Shown: positions 12,620 through 24,446 of the stretch, piece by piece | How the letters are laid out: each line of letters starts with the position of its first letter | Position numbering within the stretch: position 1 is the first letter of the stretch | DNA from: Hanleya hanleyi | Taxonomy: Eukaryota > Mollusca > Polyplacophora > Lepidopleurida > Hanleyidae | Assembly (NCBI GenBank): GCA_036873755.1 | Contig: JAVTVY010025271.1 | Span: 50,431-114,430 of the forward strand | DNA length: 64,000 nt | Direction: 5' to 3' | Position numbers and translations under genes: made by a program | The notes under the pieces: model-generated | The model's database searches: none | The model's input: only the letters and a program-made list of their open reading frames with translations | What the model was told of the DNA's origin: nothing

Positions 12620-12872
12620 GTGTTTATTTTGACATTCATAAAATGGTTGCGACGCATTATTTAACATGTTTAATGTGAATTATTTGCTGTTGAAGCGTAT
12701 CTACATGCAGGGGTCAAAATAGGTCAAAATTATGTTGGTTTTTCCTTCAGGGGTTGAAATAGACCAAATTTGGGGTTTCTTTTTTTACTTCCAACTTTTC
12801 CCCATATCATCCCTATAAAGCATGGCACAAGAATGAACTGAATGTGTCACATTTGCAGAAAATAAATTAGAG

Positions 12873-14486
12873 TTGTTCCGATGTATTGAAGGGCTGCAAG
12901 TTAGTGCAAAGGTTGTTTCAGAAGTTGTTGCACTGATATGTAAGAACCATGGCATAGATATATCCACCGTAGATCTAAAAAAATGTGTCCAATGTCTGTC
13001 ACCAAATTTAAAATATCTGTCCAGGTTAGTCACTGGGATAAGAGGTGGGAGGCAGAGGCAAATAATGTTGGATCGTTTCAAATCCAAGAACCTGATTGTA
13101 AAAGTTCACCTAAAACATAGACAAAGTTCTGATGATACAGTTAGGAACTTGCAGCAGAATTTAGATCTAAAAAAACAAGAATTACTTGACACTTCCAAAC
13201 AAAATAAAGATCTGAAGCAACAGGTGACTAGATTAAGTACGAAGCTGCTCTCTAAAGCATCATGTGCATGTAGGCGCTCCAGTCAGAAAAGTCCATCTAA
13301 ATGTTCACTCCGACAGAAGAGACGCCATAGACGTAAACTTGAAAATGATGTTAGAGATGCTTTGGAGTTCTTGGGATATGAGAAACTTGAGCCGCTTAGT
13401 GTGACTGTTAGGAGACCTGATGGGTCTATTGAAAATATTAAACTTGATCGACATAGAAAGTTAGATGACGGGAAATTGGATGACATACTCATGTTGTTAT
13501 ATGTCAAGGACATTTACAACATTTCCAACAAAGCTTTTCATGAGTTAAGCATGGCAAGTGGTACTCTTCGAAAAAGCTACAAAATTAAAGAAAGAATAAG
13601 GCTTCTCAATGAAACATTTTGTATTACCCCAGTACCAGAACCAGGTATTGGAGTACAACAGAGTATATTTGACACTTTGCCTGAGAAAGTTAAGCAACTG
13701 TCTGAAAACACTCGTGTTAAGGAAAAGCATGAAATTCATGTGAGAGCCAGTGGCGATGGCACTACATGTGGAAAACGGCTACATTTAGTTAATTTTACAT
13801 ACACACTGATTGATGCACAGGCAAATAATAGTTACAAGGGTAACCATTATCTGGCCATTGTGAAGGCAAAAGAAAAGTATGACGAGCTTCAAACTGCGCT
13901 GTCTGATACAATATTGGATTTGAAAAAGTTGAGTGAGGAGGGTCTAACAGTGGACAATGTTCACTATAGAGTTGTGCTTTACATGACTGGGGATTTGAAG
14001 TTTTTAAATCTAGTCTGCGGTATTGAAGGGTGCTCATGTACATTCAGCTGTGTCTGGTGCAAATGCTCAAAAAGTGATAGATTTGACATGAAAAAAATCT
14101 GGCCACTCCTTGATCCTGAGAAAGGAAGAACCGTAGCACATATTAGTCGCGCATGTACAGAGAAACAAAAAAACAAACGCTTTAACTGTCAGTTTCCTCC
14201 AATGTTTCCCTTCATTCCACTGGAAAGGGTAGTCCCTGATATTCTCCACGCATTTCTTAGAATTGGTGACCAATTGGTCAACAAACTCATTTTTGAGTTG
14301 AGACAGAAAGACAACATCACAGAAGCAAAAGTAAAGACATCCACTGACATCTCAAAGTGTCAAAACATCCAAAAATTTGAGGAGTTTGTGAGGAATTTTG
14401 GTATTCCCAGTTTTAGCTTCCAGGTAGATAGAGACACTAGAATGTTCAAATATCGGGATTTCACGGGGCCGGAACACTGCGCTTAA
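12873..14486 (+). CDS. Transposase-like long exon, copy 3 (intact, 537 codons)
   Basis: Uninterrupted frame. Residues about 85-125 are a likely coiled coil, 140-160 a basic stretch, 293-297 SGDGT (Asp295), 372-376 TGDLK (Asp374), 387-398 a cysteine cluster C-SC-TFSC-VWC-KC, and 455-465 PDILHAFLRIG (His459). Asp in SGDGT, Asp in a GDxKFL motif, a CxWC knuckle and an LHxFLR motif recur in unnamed multicopy proteins of sponges, cnidarians and molluscs, as I recall them, and suggest an RNase-H-fold (DDE-type) transposase. The third acidic residue is not assigned. The first codon listed is TTG; entry is by splicing at 12858. Copy 3 has Ala instead of Val at residue 292, beside SGDGT. Confidence 0.65.
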   Translation: MFRCIEGLQVSAKVVSEVVALICKNHGIDISTVDLKKCVQCLSPNLKYLSRLVTGIRGGRQRQIMLDRFKSKNLIVKVHLKHRQSSDDTVRNLQQNLDLKKQELLDTSKQNKDLKQQVTRLSTKLLSKASCACRRSSQKSPSKCSLRQKRRHRRKLENDVRDALEFLGYEKLEPLSVTVRRPDGSIENIKLDRHRKLDDGKLDDILMLLYVKDIYNISNKAFHELSMASGTLRKSYKIKERIRLLNETFCITPVPEPGIGVQQSIFDTLPEKVKQLSENTRVKEKHEIHVRASGDGTTCGKRLHLVNFTYTLIDAQANNSYKGNHYLAIVKAKEKYDELQTALSDTILDLKKLSEEGLTVDNVHYRVVLYMTGDLKFLNLVCGIEGCSCTFSCVWCKCSKSDRFDMKKIWPLLDPEKGRTVAHISRACTEKQKNKRFNCQFPPMFPFIPLERVVPDILHAFLRIGDQLVNKLIFELRQKDNITEAKVKTSTDISKCQNIQKFEEFVRNFGIPSFSFQVDRDTRMFKYRDFTGPEHCA

Positions 14487-14493
14487 ACAAATT

Positions 14494-14652
14494 ATGCAGA
14501 AACAGAGTAGAATGGAAAAGCTGGAGATCACTTGCAAGAGGAAGTTAAAATTTGAAAGCAAAGCTTGTGTTGAATGTGGGAAGAAAAAACACAAGAAAAG
14601 TACCTGTAAGCAATTCAGATCAAACAAAGAAAATGATGGAAACTGTTTCTAA
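14494..14652 (+). CDS. CCHC zinc-knuckle mini-ORF, copy 3
   Basis: Same 52-codon basic frame with the CX2CX4HX4C knuckle, downstream of an intact long exon. Confidence 0.5.
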   Translation: MQKQSRMEKLEITCKRKLKFESKACVECGKKKHKKSTCKQFRSNKENDGNCF

Positions 14653-16526
14653 AGGGAAGTAGAGATTGACTTTTTTAGAAAGGTGAGTTGTCTCACCTTT
14701 ATTATGGGATGTAGAAAATTTCTGATTACAGGCCTGTCTGGAGTACGCGCATAAAAATCGTTCCAAATTGTTTATTCTTTCTCAGACCAGAATAGTTATC
14801 CTTCAGTGGTTGACAGGCTTTGTAGGCTATACTTAGCATATACTTGATCCCTTACCTGTTAACTGTTTTCCTTCAAGATATCAGATTAATATGCACTAAA
14901 GTATGGAAGCCTGCTATTTTCACGCTTCCAATGATAGACCTCAGCTCAGAGAAATAAAGTTCAGGGGACAACGTGTACATGTGTAAAGAGCTGCCCTACC
15001 ATAGCTCTTGGGGATGTACATGTATCTATGCTAGGTCTAGGTCATCACATGGACTTGTGTTAGAAATATCTGTGCATGTATGTAGTGAAAATTAATAAAT
15101 CAATTGAACTTAAACTTAGAAATAATACTACATGTATCTGACATGTCTGAGAACTGAAATATTTTGCCATTTGTTGTTTCATGCACTCATGTGTTAATAC
15201 TTTCATTCAGTGCCAATACTGGGTGTTTATGTATATACCACTACATAAGACATGTAAGAATCGGCCAGTTTTTCATGTGTTTTTCAAACAAATAGATACT
15301 ATTTTGAATTGAAACTCATGGGAAAGAAATCTGCTACTCAAGAAGCAGCTACAATGTATTCTTCTGAGTTTTACTGTCTTTACTATTGCAGCCAGTCAAT
15401 TGGTAGTCTCTGAAAATGATACTCGGGTATCACAATCAGTTAATAACGTTTTTCCTGTAAGCCAAAAGTTACAAAATACTGCATGTAATTTACAATGTAA
15501 GTACAATTCTATAAATTGTCGAATATTGCTGCGAGATTAAAACAGTAATTTGTTGATGATTGATTCATTTGATGATGATTTTGATAAAATGATTCACTTG
15601 TGTGAATTTTGTTTCAAACCTCTGTTCATGAATTACTGGATAAAACAGTCCTCGAATTGAGTGTAAAATTTGGATTATTCTTGCTGGAGAAATGTTATTG
15701 TGAAACAAAGTGAAGGTCTGTTCAGATGGGTATTAAATGACCCCACTTAATATGCATTACAGAAGTGCCAAAATACAGTATGAAGGAGTAATGTTTTGTA
15801 GCCTCCCGGTGAGGGCTTCCTGGGATCTGGGATGTTGTGCACACTGCAGGTCTGGTAAGAATAGACCTCAGCTCCTCAGACCGCTTGTTGTAAGAGGCGA
15901 CTGAGGCACCCATGTGGTTCCCAATGTGAAAAGAAATAGGACCCCACCTGTGTGGTTCCCGGGTGTGACCAGGAATAGGACCCAACGTTATGATATGACT
16001 CAAATATAGTGGAAAGCGACGTTAAATCATATTCACTCACTCACCTTTTTTCTAGGGTCATACCTAAGACTTGAAAAATGGAACGTGTTGCTCCCTCGCT
16101 TACGCTCAGCATTTAGAGGATAGAACAAGGACTGGTTCGCTCGGTGTCAGTATAATGTGACTGAGTGGGGTGTCATGTCTGCCTACGGCATGATATTTCA
16201 GTGGGACAGCACTATAAAATGGCAGCATTAGATCTGCTCTGTTACAAGTAGGTACCCCTGCCCCTCCCCTCCCCTCCCTTCCCTTCCCCGTCGTGATATA
16301 GCTGAAAAAATGTTGAAAGCGACGTTAAACCCTATTCACTCACTCACTTCTAGGTTCGACACAATCTGTGTGAACTGAAAAAAGTGGACCGACCAGGTTT
16401 GCATAGCATGGCGGTCATTAACAATTCAGCGTTATGGATGTGTCAATTCGCTACTAGATCTGGCTATATACTGAATATCTACAACTCTTCAGCAAAAAAA
16501 TTTAATTACATTCTTTATTTCAGTAG

Positions 16527-17510
16527 ATGCCACCAATTCTTCGACAGAGAGGAAGGCAAGATTACAAGCTTCTTGCATCTGGAATGCTTGATCGAGTTGG
16601 ACGTCAATCATCAAAGCGGCCCAAACTAAAACGTCGGACATGGTACAGAGTTACAGTGTTGGAGGAAACTGAACAGTTCTTGTTTGTACATTGGATTGGT
16701 TACCCAAATTCTGCCAATTCGTGGGTGCAAAAGGCTGATGTAACAGACTTGGAAAATGAAAATTCGCTCGACCACTTCTGTCACCAGGTAAATGTCGCAG
16801 TGAAGGAAAATTTGGCAACTCGCAGGAAGGTCGACACAAAAGTGAGGGTAGCAGTACCCATTACACCTAGAGCTTACAGGTTTGTTTTCATGATTGCCTT
16901 TGTTGTTCCTCTTTCTTGTTTTCTGCCCCTTCTGCATATTATAGCGATCGTTTTGTCTGTACATCTGTCTGTCCGGGAAATGTTGTCCAGGCGATATGTC
17001 GGGTGTTTTTGATGGCAGGAATCCGAAAATTGACAGTAACGCTGCTTATATATTTGTTGTTGTGCACTGGTATGGTTTTGTCCCACATGTTTCAATTTTC
17101 ATGGGTATAGTCATCTGTGCTGATGCACCACAAGCTATTCTTGTCCGGTCAATATCTCTGGTGCCTGTGCCTAACACATGGTATATGTACATTTGAACTC
17201 CATAACCTGCCTCTAAATGAAAGATAAAAGAAATTAATGGTAATATGGTATGTCTGTTTTATTGAACTTTCAGGTTATTCATGAGGAATTTGGGCCGCAA
17301 GCACAGCAGAACCACACTGCATAGGGGAAACACTGTATACTGGCCTTACACCCCAGATAACCTGTCACTGATGTTGGGAGGACATTGGTATACAAGAACT
17401 GTCAATCCAAATGGAGACACTGCATTTGTCATTGAGGATACCCTTAAGTTTTACGTCACAGAGAGGCGTCCGCTCACAGAGGACAACGTGTTCAACTCTT
17501 CAGAGGGCAG
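16527..17510 (+). CDS. Chromo-like and tudor-like exons, copy 4
   Basis: Exon A 16527-16879 and exon B 17274-17510, both open with conserved splice sites. Confidence 0.6.
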
Positions 17511-17763
17511 GTGTTTATTTTGACATTCATAAAATGGTTGCGACGCATTATTTAACATGTTTAATGTGAATTATTTGCTGTTGAAGCGTATCTACATGCA
17601 GGGGTCAAAATAGGTCAAAATTATGTTGGTTTTTCCTTCAGGGGTTGAAATAGACCAAATTTTGGGTTTCTTTTTTTACTTCCAACTTTTCCCCATATCA
17701 TCCCTATAAAGCATGGCACAAGAATGAACTGAATGTGTCACATTTGCAGAAAATAAATTAGAG

Positions 17764-19375
17764 TTGTTCCGATGTATTGAAGGGCTGCAAGTTAGTGCAA
17801 AGGTTGTTTCAGAAGTTGTTGCACTGATATGTAAGAACCATGGCATAGATATATCCACCGTAGATCTAAAAAAATGTGTCCAATGTCTGTCACCAAATTT
17901 AAAATATCTGTCCAGGTTAGTCACTGGGATAAGAGGTGGGGGGCAGAGGCAAATAATGTTGGATCGTTTCAAATCCAAGAACCTGATTGTAAAAGTTCAC
18001 CTAAAACATAGACAAAGTTCTGATGATACAGTTAGGAACTTGCAGCAGAATTTAGATCTAAAAAAACAAGAATTACTTGACACTTCCAAACAAAATAAAG
18101 ATCTGAAGCAACAGGTGACTAGATTAAGTACGAAGCTGCTCTCTAAAGCATCATGTGCATGTAGGCGCTCCAGTCAGAAAAGTCCATCTAAATGTTCACT
18201 CCGACAGAAGAGACGCCATAGACGTAAACTTGAAAATGATGTTAGAGATGCTTTGGAGTTCTTGGGATATGAGAAACTTGAGCCGCTTAGTGTGACTGTT
18301 AGGAGACCTGATGGGTCTATTGAAAATATTAAACTTGATCGACATAGAAAGTTAGATGACGGGAAATTGGATGACATACTCATGTTGTTATATGTCAAGG
18401 ACATTTACAACATTTCCAACAAAGCTTTTCATGAGTTAAGCATGGCAAGTGGTACTCTTCGAAAAAGCTACAAAATTAAAGAAAGAATAAGGCTTCTCAA
18501 TGAAACATTTTGTATTACCCCAGTACCAGAACCAGGTATTGGAGTACAACAGAGTATATTTGACACTTTGCCTGAGAAAGTTAAGCAACTGTCTGAAAAC
18601 ACTCGTGTTAAGGAAAAGCATGAAATTCATGTGAGAGTCAGTGGCGATGGCACTACATGTGGAAAACGGCTACATTTAGTTAATTTACATACACACTGAT
18701 TGATGCACAGACAAATAATAGTTATAAGGGTAACCATTATCTGGCCATTGTGAAGGCAAAAGAAAAGTATGACGAGCTTCAAACTGCGCTGTCTGATACA
18801 ATATTGGATTTGAAAAAGTTGAGTGAGGAGGGTCTAACAGTGGACAATGTTCACTATAGAGTTGTGCTTTACATGACTGGGGATTTGAAGTTTTTAAATC
18901 TAGTCTGCGGTATTGAAGGGTGCTCATGTACATTCAGCTGTGTCTGGTGCAAATGCTCAAAAAGTGATAGATTTGACATGAAAAAATCTGGCCACTCCTT
19001 GATCCTGAGAAAGGAAGAACCGTAGCACATATTAGTCGCGCATGTACAGAGAAACAAAAAAACAAACGCTTTAACTGTCAGTTTCCTCCAATGTTTCCCT
19101 TCATTCCACTGGAAAGGGTAGTCCCTGATATTCTCCACGCATTTCTTAGAATTGGTGACCAATTGGTCAACAAACTCATTTTTGAGTTGAGACAGAAAGA
19201 CAACATCACAGAAGCAAAAGTAAAGACATCCACTGACATCTCAAAGTGTCAAAACATCCAAAAATTTGAGGAGTTTGTGAGGAATTTTGGTATTCCCAGT
19301 TTTAGCTTCCAGGTAGATAGAGACACTAGAATGTTCAAATATCGGGATTTCACGGGGCCGGAACACTGCGCTTAA
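17764..19375 (+). pseudogene. Transposase-like long exon, copy 4 (two frameshifts)
   Basis: The nonsense site is CAG, so the frame runs through to residue 311. A private deletion of one T near 18685 (after HLVN) then ends it, just past the SGDGT motif. A second deletion of one A after FDMKK near 18980 is shared with copy 2. A Gly replaces Arg in GIRGGR near residue 60. Confidence 0.75.
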
Positions 19376-19382
19376 ACAAATT

Positions 19383-19541
19383 ATGCAGAAACAGAGTAGA
19401 ATGGAAAAGCTGGAGATCACTTGCAAGAGGAAGTTAAAATTTGAAAGCAAAGCTTGTGTTGAATGTGGGAAGAAAAAACACAAGAAAAGTACCTGTAAGC
19501 AATTCAGATCAAACAAAGAAAATGATGGAAACTGTTTCTAA
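19383..19541 (+). CDS. CCHC zinc-knuckle mini-ORF, copy 4
   Basis: Same 52-codon basic frame, unchanged although the upstream exon is broken. Confidence 0.45.
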   Translation: MQKQSRMEKLEITCKRKLKFESKACVECGKKKHKKSTCKQFRSNKENDGNCF

Positions 19542-21415
19542 AGGGAAGTAGAGATTGACTTTTTTAGAAAGGTGAGTTGTCTCACCTTTATTATGGGATG
19601 TAGAAAATTTCTGATTACAGGGCTGTCTGGAGTACGCGCATAAAATTCGTTCCAAATTGTTTATTCTTTCTCAGACCAGAATAGTTATCCTTCAGTGGTT
19701 GACAGGCTTTGTAGGCTATACTTAGCATGTACTTGATCCCTTACCTGTTAACTGTTTTCCTTCAAGATATCAGATTAATATGCACTAAAGTATGGAAGCC
19801 TGCTATTTTCACGCTTCCAATGATAGACCTCAGCTCAGAGAAATAAAGTTCAGGGGACAACGTGTACATGTGTAAAGAGCTGCCCTACCATAGCTCTAGG
19901 GGATGTACATGTATCTATGCTAGGTCTAGGTCATCACATGGACTTGTGTTAGAAATATCTGTGCATGTATGTAGTGAAAATTAATAAATCAATTGAACTT
20001 AAACTTAGAAATAATACTACATGTATCTGACATGTCTGAGAACTGAAATATTTTGCCATTTGTTGTTTCATGCACTCATGTGTTAATACTTTCATTCAGT
20101 GCCAATACTGGGTGTTTATGTATATACCACTACATAAGACATGTGAGAATCGGCCAGTTTTTCATGTGTTTTTCAAACAAATAGATACTATTTTGAATTG
20201 AAACTCATGGGAAAGAAATCTGCTACTCAAGAAGCAGCTACAATGTATTCTTCTGAGTTTTACTGTCTTTACTATTGCAGCCAGTCAATTGGTAGTCTCT
20301 GAAAATGATACTCGGGTATCACAATCAGTTAAAAACGTTTTTCCTGTAAGCCAAAAGTTACAAAATACTGCATGTAATTTACAATGTAAGTACAATTCTA
20401 TAAATTGTCGAATATTGCTGCGAGATTAAAACAGTAATTTGTTGATGATTGATTCATTTGATGATGATTTTGATAAAATGATTCACTTGTGTGAATTTTG
20501 TTTCAAACCTCTGTTCATGAATTACTGGATAAAACAGTCCTCGAATTGAGTGTAAAATTTGGATTATTCTTGCTGGAGAAATGTTATTGTGAAACAAAGT
20601 GAAGGTCTGTTCAGATGGGTATTAAATGACCCCACTTAATATGCATTACAGAAGTGCCAAAATACAGTATGAAGGAGTAATGTTTTGTAGCCTCCCGGTG
20701 AGGGCTTCCTGGGATCTGGGATGTTGTGCACACTGCAGGTCTGGTAAGAATAGACCTCAGCTCCTCAGACCGCTTGTTGTAAGAGGCGACTGAGGCACCC
20801 ATGTGGTTCCCAATGTGAAAAGAAATAGGACCCCACCTGTGTGGTTCCCGGGTGTGACCAGGAATAGGACCCAACGTTATGATATGACTCAAATATAGTG
20901 GAAAGCGACGTTAAATCATATTCACTCACTCACCTTTTTTCTAGGGTCATACCTAAGACTTGAAAAATGGAACTTGTTGCTCCCTCGCTTACGCTCAGCA
21001 TTTAGAGGATAGAACAAGGACTGGTTCGCTCGGTGTCAGTATAATGTGACTGAGTGGGGTGTCATGTCTGCCTACGGCATGATATTTCAGTGGGACAGCA
21101 CTATAAAATGGCAGCATTAGATCTGCTCTGTTACAAGTAGGTACCCCTGCCCCTCCCCTCCCCTCCCTTCCCTTCCCCGTCGTGATATAGCTGAAAAAAT
21201 GTTGAAAGCGACGTTAAACCCTATTCACTCACTCACTTCTAGGTTCGACACAATCTGTGTGAACTGAAAAAAGTGGACCGACCAGGTTTGCATAGCATGG
21301 CGGTCATTAACAATTCAGCGTTATGGATGTGTCAATTCGCTACTAGATCTGGCTATATACTGAATATCTACAACTCTTCAGCAAAAAAAATTAATTACAT
21401 TCTTTATTTCAGTAG

Positions 21416-22399
21416 ATGCCACCAATTCTTCGACAGAGAGGAAGGCAAGATTACAAGCTTCTTGCATCTGGAATGCTTGATCGAGTTGGACGTCAATCAT
21501 CAAAGCGGCCCAAACTAAAACGTCGGACATGGTACAGAGTTACAGTGTTGGAGGAAACTGAACAGTTCTTGTTTGTACATTGGATTGGTTACCCAAATTC
21601 TGCCAATTCGTGGGTGCAAAAGGCTGATGTAACAGACTTGGAAAATGAAAATTCGCTCGACCACTTCTGTCACCAGGTAAATGTCGCAGTGAAGGAAAAT
21701 TTGGCAACTCGCAGGAAGGTCGACACAAAAGTGAGGGTAGCAGCACCCATTACACCTAGAGCTTACAGGTTTGTTTTCATGATTGCCTTTGTTGTTCCTC
21801 TTTCTTGTTTTCTGCCCCTTCTGCATATTATAGCGATCGCTTTGTCTGTACATCTGTCTGTCCGGGAAATGTTGTCCAGGCGATATGTCGGGTGTTTTTG
21901 ATGGCAGGAATCCGAAAATTGACAGTAACGCTGCTTATATATTTGTTGTTGTGCACTGGTATGGTTTTGTCCCACATGTTTCAATTTTCATGGGTATAGT
22001 CATCTGTGCTGATGCACCACAAGCTATTCTTGTCCGGTCAATATCTCTGGTGCCTGTGCCTAACACATGGTATATGTACATTTGAACTCCATAACCTGCC
22101 TCTAAATGAAAGATAAAAGAAATTAATGGTAATATGGTATGTCTGTTTTATTGAACTTTCAGGTTATTCATGAGGAATTTGGGCCGCAAGCACAGCAGAA
22201 CCACACTGCATAGGGGAAACACTGTATACTGGCCTTACACCCCAGATAACCTGTCACTGATGTTGGGAGGACATTGGTATACAAGAACTGTCAATCCAAA
22301 TGGAGACACTGCATTTGTCATTGAGGATACCCTTAAGTTTTACGTCACAGAGAGGCGTCCGCTCACAGAGGACAACGTGTTCAACTCTTCAGAGGGCAG
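21416..22399 (+). CDS. Chromo-like and tudor-like exons, copy 5
   Basis: Exon A 21416-21768 and exon B 22163-22399, both open. A Val-to-Ala change occurs near residue 110 of exon A. The exon B to long-exon join is not simple in any copy: donor GGCAG/gtgttt (phase 2) with acceptor 'cacatttgcag' runs into a TAA within two codons. Either another small exon exists, or the two parts are separate genes. Confidence 0.6.
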
Positions 22400-22652
22400 G
22401 TGTTTATTTTGACATTCATAAAATGGTTGCGACGCATTATTTAACATGTTTAATGTGAATTATTTGCTGTTGAAGCGTATCTACATGCAGGGGTCAAAAT
22501 AGGTCAAAATTATGTTGGTTTTTCCTTCAGGGGTTGAAATAGACCAAATTTTGGGTTTCTTTTTTTACTTCCAACTTTTCCCCATATCATCCCTATAAAG
22601 CATGGCACAAGAATGAACTGAATGTGTCACATTTGCAGAAAATAAATTAGAG

Positions 22653-24266
22653 TTGTTCCGATGTATTGAAGGGCTGCAAGTTAGTGCAAAGGTTGTTTCA
22701 GAAGTTGTTGCACTGATATGTAAGAACCATGGCATAGATATATCCACCGTAGATCTAAAAAAATGTGTCCAATGTCTGTCACCAAATTTAAAATATCTGT
22801 CCAGGTTAGTCACTGGGATAAGAGGTGGGAGGCAGAGGCAAATAATGTTGGATCGTTTCAAATCCAAGAACCTGATTGTAAAAGTTCACCTAAAACATAG
22901 ACAAAGTTCTGATGATACAGTTAGGAACTTGCAGCAGAATTTAGATCTAAAAAAACAAGAATTACTTGACACTTCCAAACAAAATAAAGATCTGAAGCAA
23001 CAGGTGACTAGATTAAGTACGAAGCTGCTCTCTAAAGCATCATGTGCATGTAGGCGCTCCAGTCAGAAAAGTCCATCTAAATGTTCACTCCGACAGAAGA
23101 GACGCCATAGACGTAAACTTGAAAATGATGTTAGAGATGCTTTGGAGTTCTTGGGATATGAGAAACTTGAGCCGCTTAGTGTGACTGTTAGGAGACCTGA
23201 TGGGTCTATTGAAAATATTAAACTTGATCGACATAGAAAGTTAGATGACGGGAAATTGGATGACATACTCATGTTGTTATATGTCAAGGACATTTACAAC
23301 ATTTCCAACAAAGCTTTTCATGAGTTAAGCATGGCAAGTGGTACTCTTCGAAAAAGCTACAAAATTAAAGAAAGAATAAGGCTTCTCAATGAAACATTTT
23401 GTATTACCCCAGTACCAGAACCAGGTATTGGAGTACAACAGAGTATATTTGACACTTTGCCTGAGAAAGTTAAGCAACTGTCTGAAAACACTCGTGTTAA
23501 GGAAAAGCATGAAATTCATGTGAGAGTCAGTGGCGATGGCACTACATGTGGAAAACGGCTACATTTAGTTAATTTTACATACACACTGATTGATGCACAG
23601 GCAAATAATAGTTATAAGGGTAACCATTATCTGGCCATTGTGAAGGCAAAAGAAAAGTATGACGAGCTTCAAACTGCGCTGTCTGATACAATATTGGATT
23701 TGAAAAAGTTGAGTGAGGAGGGTCTAACAGTGGACAATGTTCACTATAGAGTTGTGCTTTACATGACTGGGGATTTGAAGTTTTTAAATCTAGTCTGCGG
23801 TATTGAAGGGTGCTCATGTACATTCAGCTGTGTCTGGTGCAAATGCTCAAAAAGTGATAGATTTGACATGAAAAAAATCTGGCCACTCCTTGATCCTGAG
23901 AAAGGAAGAACCGTAGCACATATTAGTCGCGCATGTACAGAGAAACAAAAAAACAAACGCTTTAACTGTCAGTTTCCTCCAATGTTTCCCTTCATTCCAC
24001 TGGAAAGGGTAGTCCCTGATATTCTCCACGCATTTCTTAGAATTGGTGACCAATTGGTCAACAAACTCATTTTTGAGTTGAGACAGAAAGACAACATCAC
24101 AGAAGCAAAAGTAAAGACATCCACTGACATCTCAAAGTGTCAAAACATCCAAAAATTTGAGGAGTTTGTGAGGAATTTTGGTATTCCCAGTTTTAGCTTC
24201 CAGGTAGATAGAGACACTAGAATGTTCAAATATCGGGATTTCACGGGGCCGGAACACTGCGCTTAA
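22653..24266 (+). CDS. Transposase-like long exon, copy 5 (intact, 537 codons)
   Basis: Second uninterrupted copy. It matches copy 3 except for Val instead of Ala next to SGDGT. A splice donor CAG/gtagat after SFSFQ (residue 517) probably ends the exon; reading through instead adds 20 residues ending in TGPEHCA. Either reading keeps all the motifs. Codon use looks ordinary for AT-rich animal DNA. Confidence 0.65.
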   Translation: MFRCIEGLQVSAKVVSEVVALICKNHGIDISTVDLKKCVQCLSPNLKYLSRLVTGIRGGRQRQIMLDRFKSKNLIVKVHLKHRQSSDDTVRNLQQNLDLKKQELLDTSKQNKDLKQQVTRLSTKLLSKASCACRRSSQKSPSKCSLRQKRRHRRKLENDVRDALEFLGYEKLEPLSVTVRRPDGSIENIKLDRHRKLDDGKLDDILMLLYVKDIYNISNKAFHELSMASGTLRKSYKIKERIRLLNETFCITPVPEPGIGVQQSIFDTLPEKVKQLSENTRVKEKHEIHVRVSGDGTTCGKRLHLVNFTYTLIDAQANNSYKGNHYLAIVKAKEKYDELQTALSDTILDLKKLSEEGLTVDNVHYRVVLYMTGDLKFLNLVCGIEGCSCTFSCVWCKCSKSDRFDMKKIWPLLDPEKGRTVAHISRACTEKQKNKRFNCQFPPMFPFIPLERVVPDILHAFLRIGDQLVNKLIFELRQKDNITEAKVKTSTDISKCQNIQKFEEFVRNFGIPSFSFQVDRDTRMFKYRDFTGPEHCA

Positions 24267-24273
24267 ACAAATT

Positions 24274-24432
24274 ATGCAGAAACAGAGTAGAATGGAAAAG
24301 CTGGAGATCACTTGCAAGAGGAAGTTAAAATTTGAAAGCAAAGCTTGTGTTGAATGTGGGAAGAAAAAACACAAGAAAAGTACCTGTAAGCAATTCAGAT
24401 CAAACAAAGAAAATGATGGAAACTGTTTCTAA
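24274..24432 (+). CDS. CCHC zinc-knuckle mini-ORF, copy 5
   Basis: Same 52-codon basic frame; this is the last one in the array. Confidence 0.5.
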   Translation: MQKQSRMEKLEITCKRKLKFESKACVECGKKKHKKSTCKQFRSNKENDGNCF

Positions 24433-24446
24433 AGGGAAGTAGAGAT

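Larger units (their letters stand above)
9775..14666 (+). repeat. Tandem unit, copy 3 (4892 bp)
   Basis: Third copy. It resembles copy 1 at several sites ('tcagtggaca', 'aaatttgggg', Ala in AQANNS) but has CAG instead of TAG at the nonsense site, so its long ORF is intact. The C-rich tract near 11370 is longer by a few bases, which accounts for most of the length difference. It shares 'attaccacttc' with copy 6. Confidence 0.95.
14667..19555 (+). repeat. Tandem unit, copy 4 (4889 bp)
   Basis: Fourth copy. It resembles copy 2 ('cataaaaatcg', 'tcaggggaca', Thr in AQTNNS, one-A deletion near 18980) but lacks the TAG codon. It carries a private one-T deletion near 18685. Confidence 0.95.
19556..24446 (+). 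repeat. Tandem unit, copy 5 (4891 bp)
   Basis: Fifth copy. It is mosaic: 'tcaggggaca' and 'aaattttggg' as in copies 2 and 4, but Ala in AQANNS and an intact poly-A run as in copies 1 and 3. It is one of the two copies with a complete 537-codon ORF. Confidence 0.95.

Noticed and set aside
12873..14486. Calling the long ORF RAG1 or Transib
   Set aside because: Only short motif resemblance (Asp in a GDG-like context, a CxxC after the second Asp). There are no RAG1-specific domains and the third acidic residue is not assigned.
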